Below, one piece after another: positions 21,069 through 31,713 of a stretch of DNA of 64,000 nt. The DNA comes from Mesostigma viride (lineage: Eukaryota; Streptophyta; Mesostigmatophyceae; Mesostigmatales; Mesostigmataceae). The stretch's first letter is position 1. Each line of letters starts with the position of its first letter. The notes below the pieces were generated by a model. It was not told the origin of the DNA and searched no databases. It was given only the letters and a program-made list of their open reading frames with translations. The position numbers and the translations under genes were made by a program. The stretch lies in contig RPFO01001143.1 in the NCBI GenBank assembly GCA_009746045.1, positions 1 through 64,000 on the forward strand, in the 5' to 3' direction.

Positions 21069-24000
21069 CACCTCCGTCGAGGGGCGGTCTAAACACCACC
21101 TCACGCGAGTAGGGGTGGGCTACGCACCCCATAGTGGTCTACCTGAGTAGGCCCGTGATGAGTTCTTCGAATCCTTGCATAGCCTTGAGGGGGTCACTCC
21201 GGCCCGCCACTTTGGGTTATGCTGCTCGACGCCAATCAATGCCACGCTCCCCGTGGGCACTGCTGGCAGCCGCTTCGCGCCTGCTGACACTACTGCTAAC
21301 GACAACACTCCCCTGTTTTCTGCCTTTTTGCGGGATAGCGGGATGGTTGCTGTCAACTGCCACTTCCAACGTCCCTCACAGGACTTGGTTACTTTTCGTG
21401 GCCCTAACGGCCGTCAGGCCTGCCTGGACTACGTGGTGGTACGGCAGTCCAGGTGCACCTCGGTCCTGGACACCCGAGTGTTTGACACGCCCACGGTGTG
21501 CTCTGACCACCGGTTGGTGCGCGCGACCATTCGGCTCCGGTTCTACGTCCCCGCGCGCCGCGCCCCAGTGGTCCGCCCTAACTGGTCTGTTCTACGCCCG
21601 GTCCGGGGAGATCCTGAGGACTGGACGGACGCCGAGCACGAGCGGAACCGGTGCCGACGGGAGTACCTGTCGGCCCTGGACGCCCGGGCGGACGTCGACG
21701 AGTTGGACAACTGGGTGCCCCCAACGCCACCATTTTTGCGGGCTTTGCGGCCGGCCCGTGCACCGTTGCTGGCGGCCCGGCACCTGCCGGCCATGCCCCG
21801 CCGCCGCCCCGGCCCGCTCTACCGCCAGGACCCCAAGGTCTTGGCCGCCCGGCACCGCCTCAAGCGTAACCGGGACCCGCTACAGAAACCAATGCTCAAG
21901 GCCGCCCTCGTGGAGGCCTACGAGCACGCTCAGGATGCGGAGGCGGCCCAGTGCATCGCGGATGCCAAGGCCTGCCAGGCTCGCAACCAGGGCAAGGACA
22001 TATGTGGTACCACCTCGACCGGCTCGGCGGCCGGCGGCAGCGCACCCCGGTGGAGCACACGGGGGACGGCACGGCGCCGGTCAGCCTTGACCGCTGGTTG
22101 GCCCACAATGTTTCCTTGACCGGTGGGGCTCGCGCCCCCCCCCCGCCGCTTCACCCCGAGACGGCCGCCCGCCTCGGGGTTGCCGGACCCCCGCCGCCGA
22201 CAGCGCCCCCCTCCTCGGCCGCGGACTACCAAGTCCCGGCCTTGCAGGAGGGCTGCCTTGCCACTGACGACGTCGTCCACCCCTTCACTTTGAAGGAACT
22301 GGACGGCGCTCTTGCTCGCCTGCGGTACGATGCGGCGGTCGGTGACTCGGTGCTGACCACCATTCTGCCGAGCTGCTGAAGACCCCTGATCCGGCGGTTA
22401 GGGATCAAGATTCTGCTGGCGTTCTGCAACCGTGTCCTGCTTTCTGACGAGCCTCCGCCTGCTGAGTGGCAGACGGCCATCCGCGTCATGCTGTATACAT
22501 GCAAGAAGGGCTCTGCTGCTGCATGACCCCGGTAACTACCGGGGTGTCTGCCTCCAGAGCGCCGCGCTGAAGGTCGATCTTCATGCGCATGATGCTGCAC
22601 AGGCTCCGCGCCGCGCTGGACCCACACCTGGGTGAGTCTCAGATGGGTTTCCGTTGTGGTCGTAACACTGTCATGGCAGCCTGTGTTTGTCGCGCGCCGG
22701 TTGATGGAGGAGGTGCGTCGCCTCCCCCCTGACAGTTTGCCGCTGGTCTTCATTTTTGTTGACTATATCAAGGCCTTTGACACGGTCCTCTGGGAGGCTC
22801 TTTGGGCCATCCTAGCTCTGGATCGAGTGCCACCTGCGTTTATTGCTGCCATTCGCCGGCTGTATGAGGGCTCACAGGCAGTAGTGCGGACTGCGGAAGG
22901 CACCACCCCACCATTCCCCCTTCACCACGGGGTGTGGCAAGGTTGTGTCCTGTCCCCATACCTGTTCATTGTTGTCGTGGATCACGTCATGCGCCGAGCA
23001 CGTGCGCGCTTTACTGCTCTTATAAGGGGTTCGAGCCAGGCTTGGACGAGAAAGAGCACGGCGGGGTTGAGCCTGGCTACCGCCTGGCCGATCGACCTGA
23101 TTTATGCGGATGACACCACCCTCATCGCGCGCCCCGAGGACATTCAGACCTGGCTGGACTGTCTGGGCCTGGAGGCGCGGGCGGTGGGGTTGGAGATTAG
23201 TGTCAAAACTGAGGCGATGGTGATTGGGACCTCCAGTACACCGCCGCTGCCGCGCCTGCTCGACGGGACGACAGTCCCGTTCCGCGACCGCTTCATACTG
23301 TTAGGGAGCTGGCTCCGGCCCTGATCGACACCGCCAACGATGTGGACACCCGCATTGGCCTGGCCTGGGCTAGGCTCCGTTCGCTCAACACCTACTGGCG
23401 CTCCAAGGGCCTGGGCGAACACCGCAAGCGCATGCTCTTCAAGGTCCTCGTCCTCACGGTGCTCACGTATGGCGCCGAGGCGTGGACACTCACCCCCACA
23501 CTGGCATCTAGGCTAGACGGCACAGTTTACAGGATGCTCCTCGGGACAACAGGTCCTGAACGTAGGGTTTTCCAAGCGCCCGTCATCAGAGTCTTTGTAT
23601 CAGGGCATGCCTCGTATTTCGGACGAGATTAGACAGCGTACATAGGATAGCATTTGTAGGACACCTTGCTCGCACCAGCCAGGTCGACACTGCCCTTGGT
23701 CTGGCCGGCCCCCAGCGGCCTGGCCAGCCAGGGCGGCACATTCTGACCTGCATGGCCTGGCCCCAAGGGCATTGCCAAAAAGGTAGGGAAACATGTCACG
23801 AACTATGTACAGATGTAATTGCTGGATGACCTACTGGTCCCAGCCCAGTTTGAATACCGCATTCACTCTCTCTCCCTTCTTTGGACCGCCATGCAGAACA
23901 AGATGCGGTGGAAGCGGATTGTCAAGGCCCACACGCCCGACCCTGTGGGCAAACCACCTCCCCCCAAGCGGAGGAGGCGTTTTGATGAGTAGGGTAGTTA

Positions 24001-24135
24001 GGACTTTTCTAGACTAGCTAGATTAGAGTTAGGTTAGTTCGATTACGCGGCTCCTTCCACCCCACCCATCCATCAAGGAATATGTGCTACATGATCTCCC
24101 AACGGAGGCATGATATAATTTAATTTAATTTTTTA
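21069..24135 (+). mobile_element. LINE ORF2 unit (endonuclease + reverse transcriptase), decayed
   Basis: This is a 5'-truncated non-LTR retrotransposon ORF2. The C-terminal part of an APE-type endonuclease is at about 21,210-21,560 (QACLDYVVV, then VCSDHRLV with the SDH motif). A linker follows, then reverse transcriptase with the finger motif PGNYRGVCLQSAALK (about 22,530), palm motif A FVDYIKAFDTV (22,757), motif B HGVWQGCVLSPYLF (22,930) and the catalytic YADD (about 23,105). The thumb has LTYGAEAWTLT (about 23,470). The unit ends with a short basic PPPPKRRRR tail and stop near 23,992, a ~100-bp UTR, the hairpin at 24,096-24,107 and an AT tail. At least four frame changes and a stop near 22,377 break the frame, so it cannot encode an intact enzyme as written. 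No RNase H is seen. No ORF1 lies in frame upstream. Confidence 0.85.
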
Positions 24136-24440
24136 ATCCACTCTCTCTCCCTTCTTTGGACTGCCATGCAAAACAAGACGCGGTGGCAGTCTGGCAGAAG
24201 ATTGTCAAGGCTCACACGCCCGACCCTGTGGGCAAGCCACCTCCCCCCAAGAGGAGGAGGCGTTTTGATGAGTAGGGTAGTTAGGATTTTTTTCTAGACT
24301 AGATATAGACCAGAGTTAGGTTAGTTAGATTACGCGGCTCTCTCCATTCCACCATCCATCAAGGAATATGTGCTACATGATCTCCCAACGGAGGCATGTT
24401 ATAATTTAATTTAAATTTTTTTTTAATTTTTTAATGGCGG
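24136..24440 (+). mobile_element. Second ORF2-unit 3' end, tandem to the first
   Basis: From CTCTCTCCCTTCTTTGGAC onwards the sequence repeats the last ~280 bp of the preceding unit (compare 23,868 onwards), including the KRRRR-coding end, stop, UTR, hairpin (24,382-24,393) and a long T/A tail. It is a strongly 5'-truncated insertion placed directly after the tail of the previous copy. Confidence 0.85.
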
Positions 24441-25100
24441 CTGGCCACTCAGCTTTGGTAAATCCCAAATGAGCTGAGCTGACGTGCCTGCATGCCTTAA
24501 CTGCATGCCCTGTGGGGTGGGCGAGGACCTGTCCCATGATTGAGGAGGGCTCTCAGCCGAGGACAAGGAACTGTCCCTCGTGCCTGATGACCACCTCATG
24601 GATCCCCTTGTGTACCGTCGCGTGCCGCGTTCGACTATCCTTGCTGGGGCGTTAATAAGCTATAGACGCTCCAACTAATCTAATGGCAACAATGATGATG
24701 GTGCAAGATGATGCTTTTGCCTCCCCTGGTATAGAACAATGCTTTCACAACACACACTTTGCACTGTCAGTCTGATGATGAAGCCCCACATGCGCGGAAT
24801 AGATTGAGAAAGTTAGTACAATTACAACACGTTGATAGTCTCAATATCGATGCACTCCATGCTCACGAGCCTGCAGTTAGGCAGCGCTCCATGACATGCT
24901 ACCGGCCAAGGTTGCTCCGGGCAAGGAAAGGGAGAAACACGAAGGCCACTAACAAGAAACTCGAAGAGACTACACGCTACGTGAGAGTCCTCTTCGACTA
25001 TGAACCAAACCATTCGTCATGCCACACGCATGACACACGCCACACTTGTCAGTCCAGCCAGGAATGCCGAAACTATCTTGCTGCCTCGCCAAAGACAGAA
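24441..25100. other. No gene recognised between LINE units
   Basis: The sequence is of mixed composition. A short open frame crosses 24,759-25,100 and joins the ORF1 homology, but it has no similarity to the intact family 2 ORF1 N-terminus, so it probably predates the insertion. Confidence 0.4.
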
Positions 25101-26137
25101 CCACGCCAACGCCTGTTTATCTTGACCAGCTACTACCAGCGCAGCCTCGCCGACATCAGCAGAGCGCTCAACGCCCCCGCCCCCGCACAGCCGACAGCCC
25201 CTTCGGCTCCCTCCCTCTGCAAGGATGACATCCGCGCAGTGCTGGAGGAGCACGTGACCTGGCCGCTGGCCGAGAAGCTGACATCGCTGAACACGACGCT
25301 CAACACGGTGGAGGCCCGGGTCTCCAATGTGGAAACCAAGGTCGTCCACAAGCTCCAGCCCCAGTTCACGACGCTGCACACCGCGGCGCAAGCTTCGGAA
25401 ACGCGCATGCTGCACTTGTCTCTCGCCTTAACCAGGTGGAGGGCAAGTGCGGCGTGCTCCTGAAGAAGCTTGAGGCCATCACCGCCCACACCGAGGCCCT
25501 GGCCACACAGGTCCCCAAGATAGCGGAGCAGACGGCCACCATTGCATCCCAGCCACCCCGGCAGGATGCTGGTGACCTCCCGCCGCTCTCCTACGCGGAC
25601 CTGCTGCGGTCAGCGACCGCCTCCACCACCGACGCCATCGCCACGAAGCTCCAGGAGCTGGAGGATCGACCACCGCCAGGCCCAGCAACGGGAGGTCACC
25701 GACCGCGCTCGCCGCGAGTGCCGAGTGGTGCTACGTCGCTTCCCCCAGAAGCCAGGTGAGACGTCAACCTCTCTTGCTGACGAGCTCAAGAACCATGCAG
25801 CTTCTTACCCTCATGGGCCTGGTAGGTGCTGAGGTAGAACTGCGTGGGTGCCACCGCCTTCCCCACTCACGGGACAAGGCGGCTCCCCCACCAGTCCTGC
25901 TCACCTTTCCCTCCCCTGAGGATAAGCAGCGGTTCCTCTCTCGTCGCAAGAGGTTGCACAACCTCACCTGGACGCTGGATGCAGGATGACGACCTGACCC
26001 CCGCTCAGCAACAGCAGCGACGCGACCTGTGGCCGGAATACCTCCGCCATAAGCAGGACCCCCAGAAGCCCAAGGTGTACTGGAGGGGCGGGGACCTGAT
26101 GATCAACCACAAGATGTGGACGCCCCCAGCGGGCTAG
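25101..26137 (+). pseudogene. LINE ORF1 protein (family 2), 5'-truncated and frameshifted
   Basis: The sequence is closely similar to the intact ORF1 at 41,166-42,566. Homology starts near LTSYYQRSLADISRAL and continues through SSLCKDDIRAVLEE, the coiled-coil VEARVSNVETKVVHKLQPQF, PPLSYADLLRSATASTTDAI, RRECRVVLRRFPQ and the C-terminal VYWRGGDLMINHKMW. Frame changes near 25,420, 25,665, 25,795 and 25,983 (a two-base GC... gain before DDDLTP) break it. It ends at the same PPAG stop. Confidence 0.85.
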
Positions 26138-28292
26138 AATAGCAATAGCCCTAGCAATTGTAACCATTGGAGTCACTGCCGCTAACTCGTCGTCTGTCCC
26201 TGGTCCTAATTTTAGGACTGAGTTCAACTCAGTCCTAATTTTAGGACCTAATTTTGAGGTTTTGTAGAAAATTCGCCCCGGTCGGAATATTTGGCAGAAA
26301 ATTTTTCTCAAAATTTATTCAAATACTACTTGAAAAGATCTTTCTTGGACATATTTTTGGGAATTTTTTGGATTTGGTTTGGGCGTCTAACCGTACGGTG
26401 AAAGTACAGGTGGTAAGGGTACATTTTCACGCGAAACGTGAGTTCCGGAAATGCACGACCTAGCCATGGCGGCTTGCGCCCATGCATGCAGTTTACGTTT
26501 TCGGACGATTTTGCGGGCCAAACCCAGGAAATAGATTTTTTATGTCCTAAAGATGATACAAGTGAATTTTAACCTCGCGGGGATGCGATTTACTGGGTGT
26601 CGGCACTGTTCTTGCTGGAAAAATCTGCGATTAGGCAGGTCGACGGAATGGATTACTACAATTGATTCCCGGATCAAATCGAAGGGTTTATAGGTTTCTT
26701 TCTACCTTTTATCATGTATTGTCGTAGATTAAGTCTAGTGGCAGTAAAGATTTGATGATTTCGACCACTCTGTCACGTCATGGTTTGTGTGCCGCAAAGT
26801 GCCACTTTTGCAGGCACCGCCTGGGCCAAGGTAACGCCAGCCGTGCCAGGTAAAGCTGGAATATCGCTGCTTCATCGTTTCTTGGTATTCTTACATGAGT
26901 TTAAGCTTGCGATGCGCTGTCAGTTTTGAGTCTTGCTGCTCTTTCTTGACCGTTGCCTGCCCCTCTCTAAAACCATCTTTTTAGATGATCTTACCAGGCA
27001 TTTGCCTTACCGTAGCGTGGCTGTACAAGGTTTTAGGTGCTGAATGGGTTAAAACACTTTCATAGATGTTAGTTATTCTCTTGCTATGTTCATACTGCAT
27101 GATTGTGTGGTCATGGGCTGCGTCAAGGGTACTGTCAAGCTTATACGGGTGAGTGAAAAATCATGGTGATAAACCACTGTCATCATGTGCCAGCAGGTAT
27201 CTTGGCCATGTGTCATGGCAAGGTAATACAGTTTTATCCATGTCCATTCTTGTAAAGAACAATTAAATGTGACTAACCTACCCATTATATCGGTGGTTAT
27301 TACTTATAATACATCCCTTTGTAGCTACGTATCCATACGCATTCCCTACATGCATGCATAGGCTTTCACACATACTAAGGTACAATATAACTGCAATATG
27401 ATGATGCAAGTATGTTTTCCTATTATGCCTGAAGGGAAATGGGCTGATTGACATGGTTTGTGGCCACGCTACTATGTAGTATGACCGCACTTACATGCTT
27501 GCAAATTGCTAGCATGGCCCAGTCCTATGTATAGGACTGGCAGTATTTGGCGTGTTTCAGGCAGTGCCAGTGGCCAAATTGAGTCCAGTTTTTTGCCACA
27601 GGTCAAGAACTATATTGTTTACATGCCTGTATTTTTTTAACATGCATATGGAATTTATTCAATTTTTGCCACTCATGCTTCCACACAAAAATGCAAATTC
27701 GCCGACGGTGCCATACATCCATGTAATTTTTAGGAGTTTGGGTCAAGTTTTCACTGATGTAGTATTTTTGCCAGCAAGAGGACATCAAATACTCCATAGA
27801 CCCACATCTAAGCATCTTGGATGGACCCCCCACCTAGTCACTACACACGGTTGAAAAAGGTCAACTCAGTCCTATTATTAGGACTGAGTTGGGACAGACG
27901 ACGAGCTAAGGCAGCCATGCCTAGAATGTTCGCCTAGCTGTGCCAACATACCTAGTCACGTGCCGCCAACGCACGGTACACAACCAGCCATAGCCTTAGC
28001 CTAGTCCTAGTACAGCCATGGTACGCCCGTGCTATGGTCAGATTACTTGCCCACGCTTTACTTGTTATGCCACGCTTACATGGGTCTTATTGCACCCACA
28101 GTTTGCCGAATCGTTAGCCTGTCCTTTTAGCTAGCGCGCCCGATTGCAGCTGTGCATGGCATGCCTTTGGCATGAAGGAGACTGGGGGTCTCTGCCCTTT
28201 CTCCTGTAGTGCACACACAGGGATTAAAAGCACTCGATCAGTGCTCCGTGACTCCCCAATGGGAGCACGTGTTTAATTAATTAATTAATTAA
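26138..28292 (+). mobile_element. 3' UTR and tail of family 2 ORF1 unit, split by a DNA transposon
   Basis: The UTR starts at 26,138, is interrupted at 26,186 and resumes at 27,906. It then matches the reverse complement of 40,722-41,135 through the TTTGGCATGAAGGAG and GGGATTAAAAGCAC segments. It ends with the hairpin CTCCCCAATGGGAG at 28,252-28,265 and a (TTAA)n tail. The 40.7-41.2 kb copy has no interruption and serves as the empty site. Confidence 0.85.
26186..27905. mobile_element. Non-autonomous DNA transposon, 15-bp TIRs, CTAA duplication
   Basis: The ends are perfect inverted repeats: CTCGTCGTCTGTCCC at 26,186 and its complement ending at 27,905. CTAA flanks both sides (26,182-26,185 and 27,906-27,909). 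The uninterrupted homologous site near 41,125 (minus strand) reads GCCGCTAAGGCAG with a single CTAA, which proves insertion with a 4-bp duplication. Just inside the ends are copies of an AACTCAGTCCTAATTTTAGGAC-like palindromic motif. There is no long open frame in its 1,720 bp. Part of its core (about 26,395-26,870) is homologous, inverted, to the TTAA-flanked element at 31.8-33.5 kb. Confidence 0.9.
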
Positions 28293-28860
28293 TCTTGCTG
28301 CCTGAACCATGCAAACAGAAACCGCATTCCAGTTGCCGTCCTGGCTTTCGATCAGTACCACACATGCCAACAAAACCAGGAACTTCAGTTGCCTTAGGCA
28401 TCCCGTCAAATCTAAATTGCTACCCTGTTGCCGATCTCATCTCCTAGAGGCTCCGGCAGTTCTGTCCCTGGGAATGTCCGGCATTGAGTCACGACCACCA
28501 AGGTCGAATTAAGCATAATATCCTTCAAACAATCTGCACGCTCACACCTTGCGTGTGAGTGGCCCAGCAAACATTGCTTCTAATCTTTCCTTTCTATAGA
28601 AGAAATCCCTTTGTAGGGCTGCCAGCTCGATCGATTTCGCATTCATTTCAGCGATCTGGCTCCGCACCGCAAATTGTCCCTTTCCATTTTCTGTCCAGTC
28701 CTCATAACGTTGACCCGCGCTATTCTACACCACAACTTTAGACACCTGACGCTTTAGACACCTCCTCCTATGGCAGGGTCCCCTTGTCCCATCGCAACCC
28801 ACTGGCAAACTTGCGCGCGCCGGGCACCGGCGCGGCGCGATCCGGAAGCTATGTGACACA
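28293..28860. other. No gene recognised
   Basis: Only short open frames are present and none has recognisable similarity. It lies between the LINE tail and a transposase-like fragment. Confidence 0.4.
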
Positions 28861-28865
28861 ACTGC

Positions 28866-29130
28866 TTGAAGATGCAGGGCTTCTGGGACTATCCGTACTC
28901 CGCGCCTGCATGCATGATTGACAAGGAGAAATGGGCTGCCATCTGCGATAAGCACCTTCCCGAGGAGTATGCTCCTGTTTTCTCCCCACGGGCCCCGCGG
29001 CCCGTTGCTAGCCAGGGTAGAAGTCCGCAGGTGGAGGTTATTGGTCCTGACTCAGGATAGCCGCTACACTACCGCCTCGTCTGCCATTACAGTACAGGAC
29101 AGCTCGGATGAGGATTACATCCCCATCTAG
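28866..29130 (+). pseudogene. C-terminal fragment of an unidentified (probably transposon) protein
   Basis: An open frame (KMQGFWDYPYSAPAC, DKEKWAAICDKHLPEEYAP) runs into PVASQGRSPQVEVIGP. It then needs a shift to reach SSAITVQDSSDEDYIPI and stop at 29,128-29,130. The copy at 37.75 kb keeps the last ~40 residues in one frame. The protein is not recognised. Its repetition next to transposon remnants suggests mobile origin. Confidence 0.5.
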
Positions 29131-29275
29131 AGTGCTTAACGGTTGGGGGATGATGCAGACGATATTTGTTTAAACTTTTGCACATGTAATTATTTTTCTA
29201 ATGAGATTAGCATAGTACTCCGTGGCATGCCTTTGCGCATGACACGCAAGTACTTACTTACTTACTACTTACTTG
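29131..29275 (+). repeat. Dispersed ~130-bp module ending in (ACTT)n
   Basis: The module reads TGCTTAACGGTTGGGGGATG, then GTTTAAACTTTTG, then CATGCCTTTGCGCATGACAC, and ends in repeated ACTT. Near-identical copies lie at 37,878-38,025 (same orientation) and at 33,917-34,045 and 34,975-35,115 (inverted). It may be the 3' UTR of the DYIPI protein gene or a terminal repeat of a larger element. Confidence 0.85.
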
Positions 29276-29559
29276 ACGCTATTGGCGAGAAACCGGTCCA
29301 CCGTAGCAGAAATGTACCTTGTGGCGAATTATTTAATTTCTGGCGTAGACCGGACACTACACATATGTAGACTGATACCGGCATCTGTCCAGTCAGCCCC
29401 CCTTGGAAGCATCGACCCGCACTGTCCAATTGGCACTGCGCCGGGGCGGTTTTCCCGCCTTTTCACGGGCGCGCGTTGGAGAAAAAGGGAAGCAAGACGT
29501 TTTCGCGATTCGCCATGCGACTTTCTACCTCTCAAAGCTCCAATAATAATTATGGCAGA

Positions 29560-31713
29560 TCCTCCGCATTCAAGACCATCGCTTCCAGCCGCTGGTGTTG
29601 GTGTGCACAACTCTCGGCTATCAACCAATACCAGGCGTGCGTGCGCACTCTTGGCGGATCTGAGCACTCGCCTGCGTCCTGGCCGGCTCGCGAAGCCAAG
29701 GAACAGTTGGCAGCAAAAGAAAAAGCAGGCCCTCGTCAACGCAAAAATGAACTCGGGGCAGACAAGATAGCCGGCGTGCAGGTGGAATGGGCTGAGCTTC
29801 AAGCAGCCAGAAACGACAACCATGCTGACAGTGCCAAGGAGGATGGCGTTATCGTTTCCCTTATTCGTCTTGGCTGCAGCACTGTGCAGATCGATCATTG
29901 CCATTTTGGGGAATGTCAGCTCCTCCCGGGTTGACACAGCTGCGTCACAAGAGAGATGACGAAGCTCCAATCGTGTACAAACCGGCGCATGCATGCTTTC
30001 AATGATGCCACCGTTTCTTTCTTCAAGGCAACCGTGGGTGCCGTGCCAACGGAAGACAGGTTTTCATGCCCTCACAGGCGACCACGGCAGTACGTGCTGG
30101 AAGAGGGGGCTACATGGACCATTGAAGCTAGAGCTACAAGCATTAATTACAAGGAAGCGTGGAAGGAGTACGAGTGACCGGGATCATCCACTAGCTGGAG
30201 CAGCAGAACAAGGAGTCCAAGGTGGCTCTCATGAGCTATACAGCACTTTCACGCAGTATGCCCACTTCGATCTTCTTTCCAGGTCTCAGGCTCTCCAAGA
30301 GCAAGGAGGATGTGTGTGATTGCCTGCACCCGCCTGAAGATCATCCTCAACGACCCGCAAGCTGGAAAGGAGGCGCATGCTGCAGCTCAGGCCGAGCTCG
30401 AGATGCACACGAGCGCAGCCAGGGATCAGCGTCGGTTGATTAGCCAGTTTGCCAAAGCATACGCTGGCAAGCTTTGCCCAGGGGCAAGTCTCCGGCAAGC
30501 GAGATTCTGCCCGACTACCTTGACGGGGACGAGGTGTCATCCGCACCAGCTGATCCTGCAAGCCACACGGGAGACGACATGCAGCTGCAGCCCGCTGCCG
30601 GTGCTAGTGATGACCCCGATGTCGTGGAGATCACACCTCCTTTCTCACGCATGGCGATTTCAGTCAGACGATCATGGTGAGCTGATAATGGACCGTGAAG
30701 TGGTCATGGTAGTTGACTCGCCGCCTCTCGATGTCGCCCCCACCGAGCTTCCCACCATGGCAACAGAGCACACCACTGGGCCCAGCAGTGCCCCGGACCG
30801 TAGCACTCAAGTCCTCATGCAGTGCGCGGAGGATTATGGGCAGGGCATCGCGCTGCCACACTGCGGGTACCGTCGGCCAGCTAGGCTGTGACTACTACCT
30901 GTCCAACCTCATGCTCATGCTGTACGTGATTGCAGACATCTCGCGGCAGGCGGATCATGTCATCAGGACTGTACGACGAGAGATGCCAGAACAAGGGGGC
31001 AGATGCGTTGTGCTCTATGCGCCTGGCATTCCACATCAATTCACAGAATGAGTGCTTGGCCGCAAACATGGCGCCTCCAGGCTATTTTATCTCCATCCGC
31101 GACAACTGCGTGGGGCAGAATAAGAGCAACGCCACGCTCAAGTAATTGCCTAGTGCCTGCTGTCCTTGCTGCTCTACAAGCGCGTCCTCATCATCTACTT
31201 CATCCCCGACCACAGCCACATGATTGCTGACCAGGTCGTTTCTTGGGCAAAGCGCTGGTTGGCGACACAGAACCTGTACCTTCCTTCAGAGATCATCGAA
31301 CGAATGAAGGCGGTGAAGGGCCTGCAGCCGCACGTCATCGACCAGTCGAGGATGCGCAGCGCCCGGCCTTAAATCTCCGGCTTCAAGCCCTTCCTCGACA
31401 AGTACTTCAAGGACCTGCCGCCCGATTTCACGCAGAACTACGTCTTTGAGTTCTAATAGATGGAAAGGCGCGAATGCAGCATTTGGTGACAACCCCTGAC
31501 AGTGAGGCGGAGGAGTATGAGCTGTGTTCTAATCCGGAGGCAACCGTGAAAGCGGCCTGCAGCCTGGGAGCTCTTTGGGGAGGACCCGGGCCTGCCACCT
31601 GGGTTTGACCCGCGAGATGTATCCGGCTGCCCAGGACACCCGCACAACACCTTGAAATTTATGGCCTTTTTTAAACATAAATTATGGCCCATGGCAAGTT
31701 TATTGTCAGATTG
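29560..31713 (+). pseudogene. Decayed transposase-like gene (LDNCVGQNK...GHTH-type family)
   Basis: Scattered open pieces in changing frames carry family-like motifs: DPQAGKEAHAAAQAELEMH near 30,350, GLYDERCQNKGADALCSM near 30,975, IRDNCVGQNKSN near 31,095 and IIYFIPDHSHMIADQVVSWAKRW near 31,190. The sequence then continues through PFLDKYFKDLPPDFTQNYVF and, after a frame break at 31,455, to MASLLSD and stop at 31,713. The pattern D-N-x-x-x-Q-N-K followed about 40 residues later by P-x-H-x-H resembles a transposase-derived family common in plants and protists (DUF7869-like). That assignment is from memory of motifs only. Multiple stops and shifts make it non-functional as written. Confidence 0.55.

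Noticed and set aside
26254-26463. Short ORF inside the CTAA-flanked transposon and similar ORFs at 32.8-33.3 kb as transposase remnants
   Set aside because: The two cores are similar mainly at the nucleotide level, stops interrupt the frames, and no DDE or Cys-rich signature is visible.
29329-29994. Minus-strand 221-codon open frame
   Set aside because: It has no recognisable motifs and overlaps plus-strand fragments of the transposase-like gene; probably chance.
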